Part shown: positions 8,746 through 16,132 of the stretch, in pieces | Position numbering within the stretch: position 1 is the stretch's first letter | How the letters are laid out: every line of letters starts with the position of its first letter | Assembly (NCBI GenBank): GCA_002482845.1 | Contig: DLGT01000113.1 | Coordinates: 13,619-39,296, forward strand | Origin: Saprospiraceae bacterium UBA7687 | GTDB taxonomy: Bacteria; Bacteroidota; Bacteroidia; Chitinophagales; Saprospiraceae | Reading direction: 5' to 3' | Length of the DNA: 25,678 nucleotides | Translations under genes and position numbers: made by a program | The notes under the pieces: generated by a model | What the model was told of the DNA's origin: nothing | Database searches by the model: none | Seen by the model: the letters and a program-made list of their open reading frames with translations, nothing else

Positions 8746-9510
8746 TCACAACACATCCTTCAAAACCGACCACACATTCTCTCTTACAATATACTGTCCA
8801 GCTGCATTCGGATGTTTGCCATCTTCAAGGTTTAACTTAGAGATAGTAGCTACATTAGCCAATAAAAAAGGGATTAATGCGGCATTATATTCTTTGGCTA
8901 GTTTTGGGTAAATAGCTGCGAATTGTCTGGTATAATCGTTGCCCATATTCGGTGGAGCTTCCATACCTGCGAGTACCAATTTTACATTAGGATTTGAAGC
9001 TTTGACCTTATCTAAGATGGCTCTGAGATTACTTTCTGTTTCCTTGAGATCAAGGCCACGGAGTACGTCATTTGCGCCAAGCTCTAGGACGAATACATCT
9101 ACTTTTTGTTTGAGTACCCAGTCGATTCTATTTTTTCCACCTGAAGTAGTCTCACCACTTAGACCAGCATTGATGGTGGTGTATGACATTTTCAGACTAT
9201 CCAATCGTTGTTGAATGAGTGCAGGGAAGGATTCATTTTCGTCTAGTCCGTAGCCTGCTGTAAGGCTATTTCCAAAAAATAGAATGTACTTTGTGTCGGA
9301 TTTTTGAGTAGCTACATGGTCAGAATCAGCATTTTGGTCTTGAATTTCTGCATTATTCCCAACTTGTTGGTCTGCTTCTTGTTTAGACTTACATCCTTGG
9401 ACCATAAAACCACCGATGATTACAATCAAAAGCGTTTTCAAATAATTTTTAAAATGGTATAAAGTTATATCTGGTGTCATTTTTTGCTCCGATTTATGTT
9501 TACTAACCAA
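8746..9510 (-). CDS. tesA: SGNH/GDSL arylesterase-type lipoprotein, TesA-like
   Basis: 254 residues from 9510, or 244 from the internal ATG at 9480. The second start is better: on the minus strand GGAG lies 6-7 bases before it, and it puts the hydrophobic stretch nearer the N-terminus. The signal segment ends VQGC with Cys40, a plausible lipid-attachment site, followed by a polar linker to about residue 73. The SGNH blocks are clear: GNSLTAGYG (80-88) with nucleophile Ser82, the AGLSGETTSGG block with its Gly, GAND (145-148), and DGKHPN with Asp230 and His233. TesA-type enzymes hydrolyse acyl and aryl esters or lysophospholipids in the periplasm. It is divergent from an ABC ATPase/FtsX permease pair, the arrangement found in E. 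coli tesA-ybbA-ybbP. The symbol is by homology and context only. Confidence 0.9.
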   Translation of the reverse strand: MVSKHKSEQKMTPDITLYHFKNYLKTLLIVIIGGFMVQGCKSKQEADQQVGNNAEIQDQNADSDHVATQKSDTKYILFFGNSLTAGYGLDENESFPALIQQRLDSLKMSYTTINAGLSGETTSGGKNRIDWVLKQKVDVFVLELGANDVLRGLDLKETESNLRAILDKVKASNPNVKLVLAGMEAPPNMGNDYTRQFAAIYPKLAKEYNAALIPFLLANVATISKLNLEDGKHPNAAGQYIVRENVWSVLKDVL

Positions 9511-9551
9511 TATGCCGCTAAAAGAGTTTTACAAAAATTAAAAATCAATAT

Positions 9552-10253
9552 ATGTCTCCCATTCTCGAAGTAGAAAATCTCATCATGTCTTACCAGAGCG
9601 GCAGTAAAACACTTACCGTCTTGCAAGACATCAATATCGTCATCCATGAAGGCGAAACCGTAGCCATCACAGGTCCATCAGGCTCAGGAAAAACAACACT
9701 GATGGGACTTTGTGCTGCATTGGACAATCCTACTTCTGGGGATATCAAATTATTGGGCAACGCTGTAAAGCCATTATCTGAAGATCAAAGAGCGCAATTG
9801 AGAAACAAATTTATTGGGTTTATATTTCAGAATTTTCAATTGTTACCCAGCCTGACTGCACTTGAAAATGTCATGTTACCACTCGAACTTCAAGGTATAA
9901 AAGGTGCAGAAGAAGATGCAAAGAAGCTCCTTGAAAGGGTAGGGCTGAAAGATAGAATGACCCACTATCCAACACAACTTTCAGGTGGTGAACAACAAAG
10001 GGTAGCCTTAGCCAGAGCCTTTATCAACAAACCCAAAATCCTGTTTGCGGACGAACCCACAGGAAATCTCGATGGTGATACCGGCGCAACGGTAGAATCA
10101 CTGATGTTTGATCTAAACAAAGATTTTGGTACGACATTGATCATCGTCACACACAATCCTGAGCTAGCTGCCAAAACGGGTAGAACCATACAACTCAAGT
10201 CTGGTCATGTAGTCGCAGATGTAAAAAATATTGTCCAAAACACTGCAAACTAA
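9552..10253 (+). CDS. ybbA: ABC transporter ATP-binding protein, LolD/YbbA-like
   Basis: 233 residues, the usual length of a MacB/LolD/YbbA ATPase. Walker A GPSGSGKTT is at 41-49, the Q-loop IFQNFQLLPSLTALENV near 91-107, the signature LSGGEQQ at 143-149, Walker B ILFADE at 163-168, the D-loop GNLD at 171-174 and the switch His201 in VTHN. It powers a type VII (mechanotransmitting) ABC system rather than classical import. The permease starts four bases after its stop, so they form one complex and one transcript. The divergent SGNH hydrolase gene is a conserved partner by position; the substrate is unknown and may be a lipid or lipoprotein. The start at 9552 gives a canonical N-terminus. Confidence 0.94.
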   Translation: MSPILEVENLIMSYQSGSKTLTVLQDINIVIHEGETVAITGPSGSGKTTLMGLCAALDNPTSGDIKLLGNAVKPLSEDQRAQLRNKFIGFIFQNFQLLPSLTALENVMLPLELQGIKGAEEDAKKLLERVGLKDRMTHYPTQLSGGEQQRVALARAFINKPKILFADEPTGNLDGDTGATVESLMFDLNKDFGTTLIIVTHNPELAAKTGRTIQLKSGHVVADVKNIVQNTAN

Positions 10254-10257
10254 TTCA

Positions 10258-12789
10258 ATGAACAGATTTAAGTTTTTGTGGAATATTGCCATCAGAGACA
10301 GTAGGAAAAATAGGTCAAAACTATTACTTTTTATGTCATCCATTATACTGGGTGTAGCAGCATTGGTAGCCATCAATTCATTTAATTATAATCTTCGGAA
10401 AGAGATCAATAAAGAAGCTGCCACGTTATTGGGTGCCGATCTATCTGCTACGAGCAATAGACCGATGGATAGTACCATGATGAATATACTCGATTCATTA
10501 CCAGGCGAAAAGGCCAGAGAGATGGAGATGATGTCCATGTCTTACATTCCCAAAACAGATGAAACACAATTTGTAAGACTGAAAGCACTCGAAGGCGATT
10601 ATCCATTTTATGGCAAAATAAAAACAATACCTTCAGAAGCTGCTCAGACATATAAAACAGGCAGATCGGCATTGGTAGATGAAAGCTTGATGTTGCAACA
10701 TGGTCTACGAGAAGGCGATTCTATCAAAGTGGGCAAAACGACCTTTGAGATCAAAGGAAAACTCTCCGGAGCGATAGGTAGTGTAGGGGCGATGTCATCT
10801 GTGGCACCTGTGATTTATATCAATATGTCGGATATTGATAGCACAGGACTCATCCAACCGGGCAGTTTGATCAATTATTCTTATTACTTCAAAGTGCCTT
10901 CGAGTCTCAACATGGACGATTGGAAAGCAAAAAGAAAAACCCAATTTCGATCTGACAATGTAAGGCTGGAGACCATAGAAGATCGTAAAGAAAATCTGAA
11001 TAGAGCATTTAGTTTTTTGAATTATTTTCTCAATTTGGTGGCAATTGTAGCTCTTTTATTAGGTTGTCTTGGCGTCGCATCGAGTGTGCTTATTTATGTA
11101 AAATCCAAAACAAATTCCATCGCCCTACTTCGTTGTTTAGGTATGAAGCCATGGGATGCATTTTTGGTGTATTTCATCCAAATTACCTTTTTAGGTACCA
11201 TAGGTGTATTGATCGGTATTGGATTTGGTGTCATCATTCAGAGTGCGTTACCCGTATTGATGGCTGATTTTCTTCCCGTGAGTATTCAGATGGCTGTATC
11301 TCCAAGAGCGATTTTAGAAGGTCTGATTGTGGGGATTTCTGTGACAACATTATTTTCATTGATACCTTTGATTTCTATTCGCAATATAAGTCCATTGAGA
11401 ACATTGCGCTTATCTCTTGACGAAACTTCTGACCAAAGAGATTGGCTCAAAATGGGTTTATACATAGCCATTATATTAGTATTGACGATCTACCTTTGGG
11501 TGTTGACATCTTCTATTTTGGCGGCTTTGGGATTTGTAGTTGGGATAGTGATTTCCTATTTATTACTTAGTGGATTTGCCTTTTTGGTGATCAAAATATT
11601 GAAAAATAGTATTCCATCGAGTGCAGGTTTTGTCGTAAAACAAGGACTTTCTAACCTGTTCAGACCTGATAATCAGACACAAACCATCATGGTTACTTTG
11701 GGAATGGGCACAGCAGTATTGACCACATTACTGATACTGCAGAGCATCTTACTCAATAATGTCTCTCTCATGGATAGCGGCAAACAACCCAATATGATCC
11801 TTTACGGCATAGAAACCAATCAAATGACAGAATTAAAGTCTTTGACAGAAAGCTACAAGCTACCTATCCTGCAGCAAGTGCCTGTCGTCACCATGAAAAT
11901 CGATGGTTGGAAAGGAAAATCCAAAGCACAGTGGCTTGCAGATTCCACCATGACAGCTGAAAGATGGGCAGTAAATCGAGAGGCACGAGTGACCTATCGA
12001 GACACCATATCTGAAGATGAAACGCTAGTCGAAGGCAGCCTTAAACGTTACCGTAATGCATCAGACAGCATTTTTGTTTCTTTAGGTACGACCTTTGCAG
12101 AAGCACTTGATGTAAAGGTAGGTGACGAGATCGTTTTTAATGTGCAAGGAACCAGAATGGTGACATATGTAGGTAGTCTTAGGGAGATAGAATTCAGAAA
12201 TTTATCCACTAGGTTTTTTATTGTTTTTCCCAATGGTATTTTGGAACAAGCGCCACAGTTTCAGGTCTTAGTGACCAAAACACCAGATAATGCGACGATG
12301 GCAAATTATCGTGGCGCTGTCGTAAAAGCATTTCCAAATGTATCTGTCATTGATCTCACCACGATCTTACAATCTGTAAACGATATACTCAAAAAAGTAT
12401 CTTTTATCATACAGTTTATGGCTATTTTCAGCTTATTGACAGGATTGATTGTCTTGATCAGTTCATTGACACTGAGCAAATACCAACGACTCAAAGAAAG
12501 TATCCTACTTAGGACGATAGGTGCATCCCGTGCACAAATCATCAAAATCAATGCGACGGAATATACATTTTTGGGTGTACTTTCTGCACTGACTGGTGTA
12601 GGTATCGCCTTGATTGCCAGCTTTATACTGACCAAAGTGCAGTTAAAATTAGATTTCGACATCTCTTGGTGGATCGTCATGTCCATTCTTTTCGGATTGG
12701 TATTAATTACTGTAGTTATTGGAATGTTTAATAGTCGTGATGTGGTGAGCAATCCGCCATTGGAAGTATTGAGGAAGGAGAATGGATAG
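10258..12789 (+). CDS. ybbP: FtsX-like ABC permease, YbbP-like
   Basis: 843 residues from ATG 10258. An in-frame ATG at 10231 would add nine residues and overlap the ATPase gene; 10258 is preferred because it begins MNRFKFLWNIAIRD, a typical cytosolic start before the first membrane helix (about 20-40), and leaves a 4-base gap. A large periplasmic domain (about 50-255) follows, then membrane helices near 260-285, 310-345 and 355-380, and two more near 405-445. A second FtsX unit has a periplasmic domain from about 500 to 705 and helices near 715-740, 770-795 and 810-835. Duplicated MacB_PCD/FtsX layout and a length near 800-850 fit the YbbP family. Partner of the ATPase upstream. The cargo is not evident. 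Confidence 0.92.
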   Translation: MNRFKFLWNIAIRDSRKNRSKLLLFMSSIILGVAALVAINSFNYNLRKEINKEAATLLGADLSATSNRPMDSTMMNILDSLPGEKAREMEMMSMSYIPKTDETQFVRLKALEGDYPFYGKIKTIPSEAAQTYKTGRSALVDESLMLQHGLREGDSIKVGKTTFEIKGKLSGAIGSVGAMSSVAPVIYINMSDIDSTGLIQPGSLINYSYYFKVPSSLNMDDWKAKRKTQFRSDNVRLETIEDRKENLNRAFSFLNYFLNLVAIVALLLGCLGVASSVLIYVKSKTNSIALLRCLGMKPWDAFLVYFIQITFLGTIGVLIGIGFGVIIQSALPVLMADFLPVSIQMAVSPRAILEGLIVGISVTTLFSLIPLISIRNISPLRTLRLSLDETSDQRDWLKMGLYIAIILVLTIYLWVLTSSILAALGFVVGIVISYLLLSGFAFLVIKILKNSIPSSAGFVVKQGLSNLFRPDNQTQTIMVTLGMGTAVLTTLLILQSILLNNVSLMDSGKQPNMILYGIETNQMTELKSLTESYKLPILQQVPVVTMKIDGWKGKSKAQWLADSTMTAERWAVNREARVTYRDTISEDETLVEGSLKRYRNASDSIFVSLGTTFAEALDVKVGDEIVFNVQGTRMVTYVGSLREIEFRNLSTRFFIVFPNGILEQAPQFQVLVTKTPDNATMANYRGAVVKAFPNVSVIDLTTILQSVNDILKKVSFIIQFMAIFSLLTGLIVLISSLTLSKYQRLKESILLRTIGASRAQIIKINATEYTFLGVLSALTGVGIALIASFILTKVQLKLDFDISWWIVMSILFGLVLITVVIGMFNSRDVVSNPPLEVLRKENG

Positions 12790-12887
12790 GTTTTTTTTGA
12801 AATAATGATGCTTCTTGTTTTATATTATGGTTACTTTTGTAATTTGTTAATGATGTAGTTCTAAATACCAAATAAATATTGCACCGC

Positions 12888-12960
12888 AAATAATAGTGCC
12901 GTAAAATGCACTTTGCACTATAATAATTAAGCACATTTCAATAATTTCTATTATAAGTGC
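12888..12960. promoter_or_regulatory. Candidate HipB operator cluster (GTGC/GCAC inverted repeats)
   Basis: Three related elements lie upstream of hipB: TAATAGTGC at 12891-12899, GCACTATAATA at 12915-12925 in reverse orientation, and TATTATAAGTGC at 12949-12960. The second and third form an inverted repeat with one inserted base; the first and second match in 8 of 9 positions as reverse complements. The 10-base word AATGCACTTT also occurs twice, at 12905-12914 and 13027-13036, the latter covering the hipB start codon. Position just before a toxin-antitoxin promoter suggests autoregulation by HipB; this is inference. Confidence 0.5.
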
Positions 12961-12978
12961 TGTTTAATGCTCTTTTTA

Positions 12979-13008
12979 TTGAATTTTAAATAATTAGTAG
13001 TATTTTTG
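12979..13008 (+). promoter_or_regulatory. Bacteroidota-type promoter for hipBST
   Basis: A -33 TTG (12979-12981) is followed after 19 bases by TATTTTTG (13001-13008), a full match to the -7 consensus TAnnTTTG. The hipB ATG lies 19 bases downstream. This is the best-formed promoter in the window and sits directly after the repeat cluster. Confidence 0.6.
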
Positions 13009-13027
13009 CATAAAATAATGATGTATA

Positions 13028-13246
13028 ATGCACTTTTCGGAATTAATAAAAACAATAAAAGAGCGTAGGGAAGTTCTTCAAGTAACTCAGCAAGGATTAG
13101 CAGACCTATCTGGTGTTGGATTGAGGACACTAAAGCAATTTGAAAGCGGAAAAGGAAATCCTACATTATTAACCTTACAGAAAATGGCTGATGTTTTGGG
13201 TATGGAAGTTTACCTTAAAATTAAAAATGGAACACCCAATAAATGA
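13028..13246 (+). CDS. hipB: HipB-like XRE-family antitoxin and repressor
   Basis: 72-residue DNA-binding protein, short and almost entirely a helix-turn-helix domain. The recognition region is TQQGLADLSGVGLRTLKQFE (about 20-39), followed by GKGNPTLLTLQKMADVLGME, the hallmark of HipB/XRE proteins. In HipBA and HipBST systems HipB binds operators in its own promoter. In HipBST the antitoxin role is taken mainly by HipS. Its stop overlaps the next start by 4 bases (ATGA). The repeat cluster at 12888-12960 is a plausible target. The start is fixed by the promoter only 20 bases upstream and by the lack of an alternative in-frame ATG. Confidence 0.92.
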   Translation: MHFSELIKTIKERREVLQVTQQGLADLSGVGLRTLKQFESGKGNPTLLTLQKMADVLGMEVYLKIKNGTPNK

Positions 13247-13572
13247 GAAAAGCAAAAGTATTATACAAGAATGAAGAAGCGGGTATCTTGACACAACACG
13301 ATGATGGTTCATTTTCGTTTGTATATCAAGCGGAGTGGGTAGCCAATAGCAACAAGCAAAGCATCAGCCTTACTTTACCGAAAAGCGAAAAAGAATTTCA
13401 TTCTAAATACCTATTTCCTTTTTTTTTCAACATGCTTCCAGAAGGTTCTAATAAGCAAGTTGTATGTACATTAAATAGAATCGACAGAGATGACTATTTC
13501 GGTTTGCTGATGACTACTGCAAAAAATGACAGTATTGGTGCCGTAAGAATTATTAAAATAGATAATGAATGA
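13243..13572 (+). CDS. hipS: HipS-like small protein (HipA N-terminal subdomain as a separate gene)
   Basis: 109 residues matching the N-subdomain 1 of HipA: a beta-rich start (KVLYKNEEAGILTQHDDGSF), then FPFFFNMLPEGSNKQ near 58-72 (the HipA PFFxNLLPEG motif) and DSIGAVRI near 95-102. In the E. coli HipBST system the corresponding HipS is a separate antitoxin that neutralises the kinase HipT. Here it overlaps hipB by 4 bases upstream and hipT by 4 bases downstream, so all three are translationally coupled. The clean overlaps and full-length products argue against a broken hipA. Assignment as antitoxin is by analogy. Confidence 0.88.
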   Translation: MRKAKVLYKNEEAGILTQHDDGSFSFVYQAEWVANSNKQSISLTLPKSEKEFHSKYLFPFFFNMLPEGSNKQVVCTLNRIDRDDYFGLLMTTAKNDSIGAVRIIKIDNE

Positions 13573-14555
13573 GTTTGCCAGAAATAAAATATTGTCCAAG
13601 TACATTATCTGAAGGCTTTAATACTTATAGTAGAACTGCGTTGAATAGAGTTTTTGATGGTAAAAAGGTGTATCATGTTCTGCCTTACGATACGCCATTC
13701 TCCAACCCTGAAACTGACAAACTATTTGAAAATAACCGAAAACATATGTCGATATCAGGTGTACAAGAAAAATTTTCTGTATTACTTGATAAAAACAAAC
13801 TAAGACTAATTCACGAAGGTGAACATGGTACACATATTCTCAAACCAATTCCAGGTGCAGGTAAAAGGGCAGATCAAATGCCTGCGAATGAACATTTAAC
13901 CATGCAAATTGCCCGTCAAATTTATGGAATTGAGACGGCGGAAAATGCCATGATTTTTTTTAAAGATGGTACTCCTGCATACATCACTAAAAGATTTGAT
14001 GTAAAAGAAGATGGCTCAAAATGGGCACAAGAAGATTGTGCTTCCTTAGCAAAAAGAACTCCGCAAACTCATGGTGAGCAATATAAATATCTTGGAAATT
14101 ATTTAGAAATATTTGAGTTAATGCAAAACTATTTAACAACTTATAAAATAGATGCACCAAAACTTTTTAGAATACTTGTTTTTAATTATCTTTTTTCAAA
14201 TGGTGATGCACACTTAAAAAATTTCTCAATTATAGAAACGCCTTTTGGAGATTATCGACTAAGTCCGGCTTATGACTTACTAAATAGTCGTATTCATGTA
14301 GAAGATAAAGATTTTGCATTAGATGATGGTCTATTGCCTAGAAATCTAGCCCAAGGTAAAATCGGTTTTCAATTTGCAAAACTAGCTGAGAAAGTAGAAA
14401 TCAGTGAGAAAACTTTTCAGGACATTATGACATTAATGCGTTCCCATTCAGATTCAGTTGAAAAAATGGTAGCTGCTTCTTTTCTAGATAATAGCACAAA
14501 AAGAAATTATTTACAATCATTTCAGGGTCGTTTTAAACAACTATTTAAAGAATGA
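13569..14555 (+). CDS. hipT: HipT-like serine/threonine kinase toxin (HipA C-terminal kinase domain)
   Basis: 328 residues with the HipA_C kinase fold and no N-subdomain 1. The flexible Gly-rich loop is MSISGVQEKFSV (60-71), with Ser61 and Ser63 in the SIS arrangement reported as autophosphorylation sites in E. coli HipT. ATP and metal motifs follow: KRFDV (141-145), the catalytic loop NGDAHLKNFS (211-220) with Asp213 and Asn218, and SPAYDLL (232-238) with Asp236 as metal ligand. HipA phosphorylates glutamyl-tRNA synthetase and HipT tryptophanyl-tRNA synthetase; the target here cannot be read from the sequence. All catalytic residues are present, so the kinase looks active. It is the last gene of the operon. 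Confidence 0.9.
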   Translation: MSLPEIKYCPSTLSEGFNTYSRTALNRVFDGKKVYHVLPYDTPFSNPETDKLFENNRKHMSISGVQEKFSVLLDKNKLRLIHEGEHGTHILKPIPGAGKRADQMPANEHLTMQIARQIYGIETAENAMIFFKDGTPAYITKRFDVKEDGSKWAQEDCASLAKRTPQTHGEQYKYLGNYLEIFELMQNYLTTYKIDAPKLFRILVFNYLFSNGDAHLKNFSIIETPFGDYRLSPAYDLLNSRIHVEDKDFALDDGLLPRNLAQGKIGFQFAKLAEKVEISEKTFQDIMTLMRSHSDSVEKMVAASFLDNSTKRNYLQSFQGRFKQLFKE

Positions 14556-14580
14556 AAAGTGATTTTTAAACAGAACTTGC

Positions 14581-14843
14581 TATTTTTTCCTTGGTGCAGA
14601 ATATTCTGGTGCTAGCAAAAAGTGCAAAAAGGTGGCGGTTCAGTGGTTAAATAAACAATTGCTCTTTACTTCAAATTAACATCTGACAACAAAACAGAAA
14701 TTTTTCCTGAATATAAAAATGACCAAAAATATGTAAGCAGTTTAATAGACGGTTGGCAGATTTTCGTTCCTAAGTCATGCACCTTTTTAAGATTTTTCCG
14801 TTACGCCATATACGAAAAAAATGAATCTGATATTCATATTTAA
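14581..14843 (+). pseudogene. Possible degenerate gene remnant downstream of hipT
   Basis: Between hipT and the acetyltransferase gene (382 bases without an intact gene) a protein-like reading runs from about 14581 to 14620 in one frame (LGAEYSGASKK), then shifts to the frame of 14622 (VQKGGGSVVK), hits a stop TAA at 14652-14654, and continues open for 62 codons to TAA at 14841-14843 (including YKNDQKYVSSLIDGWQIFVP). The composition is protein-like, unlike the AT-rich spacer after it, but no start codon is in frame. I do not recognise the family. Read as a gene broken by one frameshift and one nonsense change; chance open frame is the alternative. 14844-14937 shows nothing beyond AT-rich spacer. 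Confidence 0.3.
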
Positions 14844-14937
14844 ACAATAGGGTATCAATATAGCTTTTATTATAATCAAATTATAAAAATCACCACATTC
14901 ACAAAATAGTGCTTTTTTCTGAATTTAAAAATTAGTA

Positions 14938-15513
14938 ATGTCACAAGCTAATCAAACAGATATTTTTGAAAGATTATTAGCAGGAGAACCAATAAGATTA
15001 AATGATCCTGAATATCCGAAAGTTTGGGAAGTTGTCCAACGAACAATTAGACTTTCACAATCTTTAAACTCGGCAGCGGATGTAGATAATATCCGTAAAT
15101 ATTTGAGCGAAATTATAAACCAAGAAATCGATCCAAGTACCATTATATTTAGTCCTTTTTATACTAATTTTGGAAAGTTTATCAAGATAGGTAAAAATGT
15201 ATTTATCAATCATGCTTGTACATTTTTAGATATGGGCGGCATTACCATTGAAGACGGTGCATTAATAGGCCCAAAAGTAAATATCATTACAGAAAACCAC
15301 CCGCTAGATCCAAATGATCGCAGTGCTTTATTGGTAAAACCTATTATTATAAAAAGGAAAGCTTGGATTGGGGCAGGTGCTACGATTTTACCTGGCGTAA
15401 CTATCGGAGAAAATGCGGTGGTTGCTGCAGGTGCCGTCGTTTCAAAAGATGTGCCTGCTAACACCGTAGTTGCAGGTATTCCAGCTAAAGTCATTAAGGA
15501 AATAGAAATCTAA
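14938..15513 (+). CDS. Left-handed beta-helix (hexapeptide) acetyltransferase, LacA/Maa-like
   Basis: 191 residues. An N-terminal helical segment (about 1-65, the maltose acetyltransferase-type cap) is followed by hexapeptide repeats forming a left-handed beta-helix from about 78: FIKIGKNVFINHACTFLD, ITIEDGALIGPKVNI, then the loop ENHPLDPNDR with catalytic His121, AWIGAGATILPGVTIGENAV and VAGIPAKVIKEIE at the end. Uses acetyl-CoA to O-acetylate sugars or related molecules; the acceptor is unknown. The exported cyclophilin-like gene begins 13 bases downstream, so the two are probably one transcript. No recognisable promoter in the 90 bases before the start. Confidence 0.9.
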   Translation: MSQANQTDIFERLLAGEPIRLNDPEYPKVWEVVQRTIRLSQSLNSAADVDNIRKYLSEIINQEIDPSTIIFSPFYTNFGKFIKIGKNVFINHACTFLDMGGITIEDGALIGPKVNIITENHPLDPNDRSALLVKPIIIKRKAWIGAGATILPGVTIGENAVVAAGAVVSKDVPANTVVAGIPAKVIKEIEI

Positions 15514-15526
15514 AATCGTAAGTCTT

Positions 15527-16012
15527 ATGAATAGTTTTTATATTGCATTCATGGTATTTTTATCTATTAATATCAGCTGTTCTGGACATCATAAAAATCA
15601 AGATATGGAATTCATAAACATAAACGAAAGTAATTCCATAAAAAATAATAACCTTCAATCCATGCAGCAAATGAAAATCACCATAGGTTCTACCATTTTT
15701 ATTGCCAATCTTTTGGATAATCCAACCACGCAAGCATTTAAAAAACTGCTGCCATTTACTCTTGATATGAGCGATCTAAATGACAACGAAAAGTATTTTT
15801 ATTTGACAACCAATTTACCTACAAAATCGAGTGTTGTTGGCAATATTAAAGCAGGAGATATCATGCTATATGGAAATAATTGTTTGGTTTTGTTTTATGA
15901 AGGACTTAATTCTTCATATTCATATACTAAGATGGGTCATATAGAAAATATAAACGGATTGATAGAAGCACTTGGTAAAGGAAATGTGATAATAAAATTT
16001 GAAATTATGTAA
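15527..16012 (+). CDS. Exported cyclophilin-like fold protein
   Basis: 161 residues. The N-terminus MNSFYIAFMVFLSINISCSG is a hydrophobic signal; Cys18 could be lipidated, although the preceding NIS is an imperfect lipobox. From about residue 48 the sequence follows the bacterial cyclophilin-like fold family (Cyclophil_like2): MKITIGSTIFIANLLDNPT, then FKKLLPFTLDMSDLND, the GDIMLYGNNCLVLFYE strand pair near 115-130, and a final strand VIIKFEIM. These proteins lack the proline-isomerase active site and their role is not established. In many bacteria such genes sit beside sugar O-acetyltransferases, flavodoxins and alcohol or aldo-keto reductases, as here, which suggests a redox or detoxification setting. 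Confidence 0.78.
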   Translation: MNSFYIAFMVFLSINISCSGHHKNQDMEFININESNSIKNNNLQSMQQMKITIGSTIFIANLLDNPTTQAFKKLLPFTLDMSDLNDNEKYFYLTTNLPTKSSVVGNIKAGDIMLYGNNCLVLFYEGLNSSYSYTKMGHIENINGLIEALGKGNVIIKFEIM

Positions 16013-16093
16013 CTCATTTACAGCTAAATACATTCTCAAATAAACAGGGATTGTTTTCTCAAAGTATATGCTTAAACAAAACAACTTTAACAT

Positions 16094-16101
16094 TAGCCTT
16101 G
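16094..16101 (+). promoter_or_regulatory. Weak -7-like box before the alcohol dehydrogenase
   Basis: TAGCCTTG differs by one base from TAnnTTTG and lies 31 bases before the ATG at 16133. No -33 box at the expected distance. The 120-base gap after the cyclophilin-like gene suggests the dehydrogenase may have its own promoter. Confidence 0.25.
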
Positions 16102-16132
16102 TGTTACCAACTTAAAAAGTAAATAAATAAAC

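Noticed and set aside
10231..10257. Permease start at 10231
   Set aside because: It would overlap the ATPase gene by 23 bases and add nine residues with no family resemblance; ATG 10258 gives the typical start.
12306..12752. 148-codon minus-strand open frame inside the permease gene
   Set aside because: It is antisense to a well-supported FtsX permease and its composition has no recognisable domain; a shadow frame.
13243..14555. hipA split by a frameshift (pseudogene)
   Set aside because: Each part has its own ATG in a 4-base ATGA overlap, both match natural subdomain borders, and the motifs are intact, as in HipBST systems.
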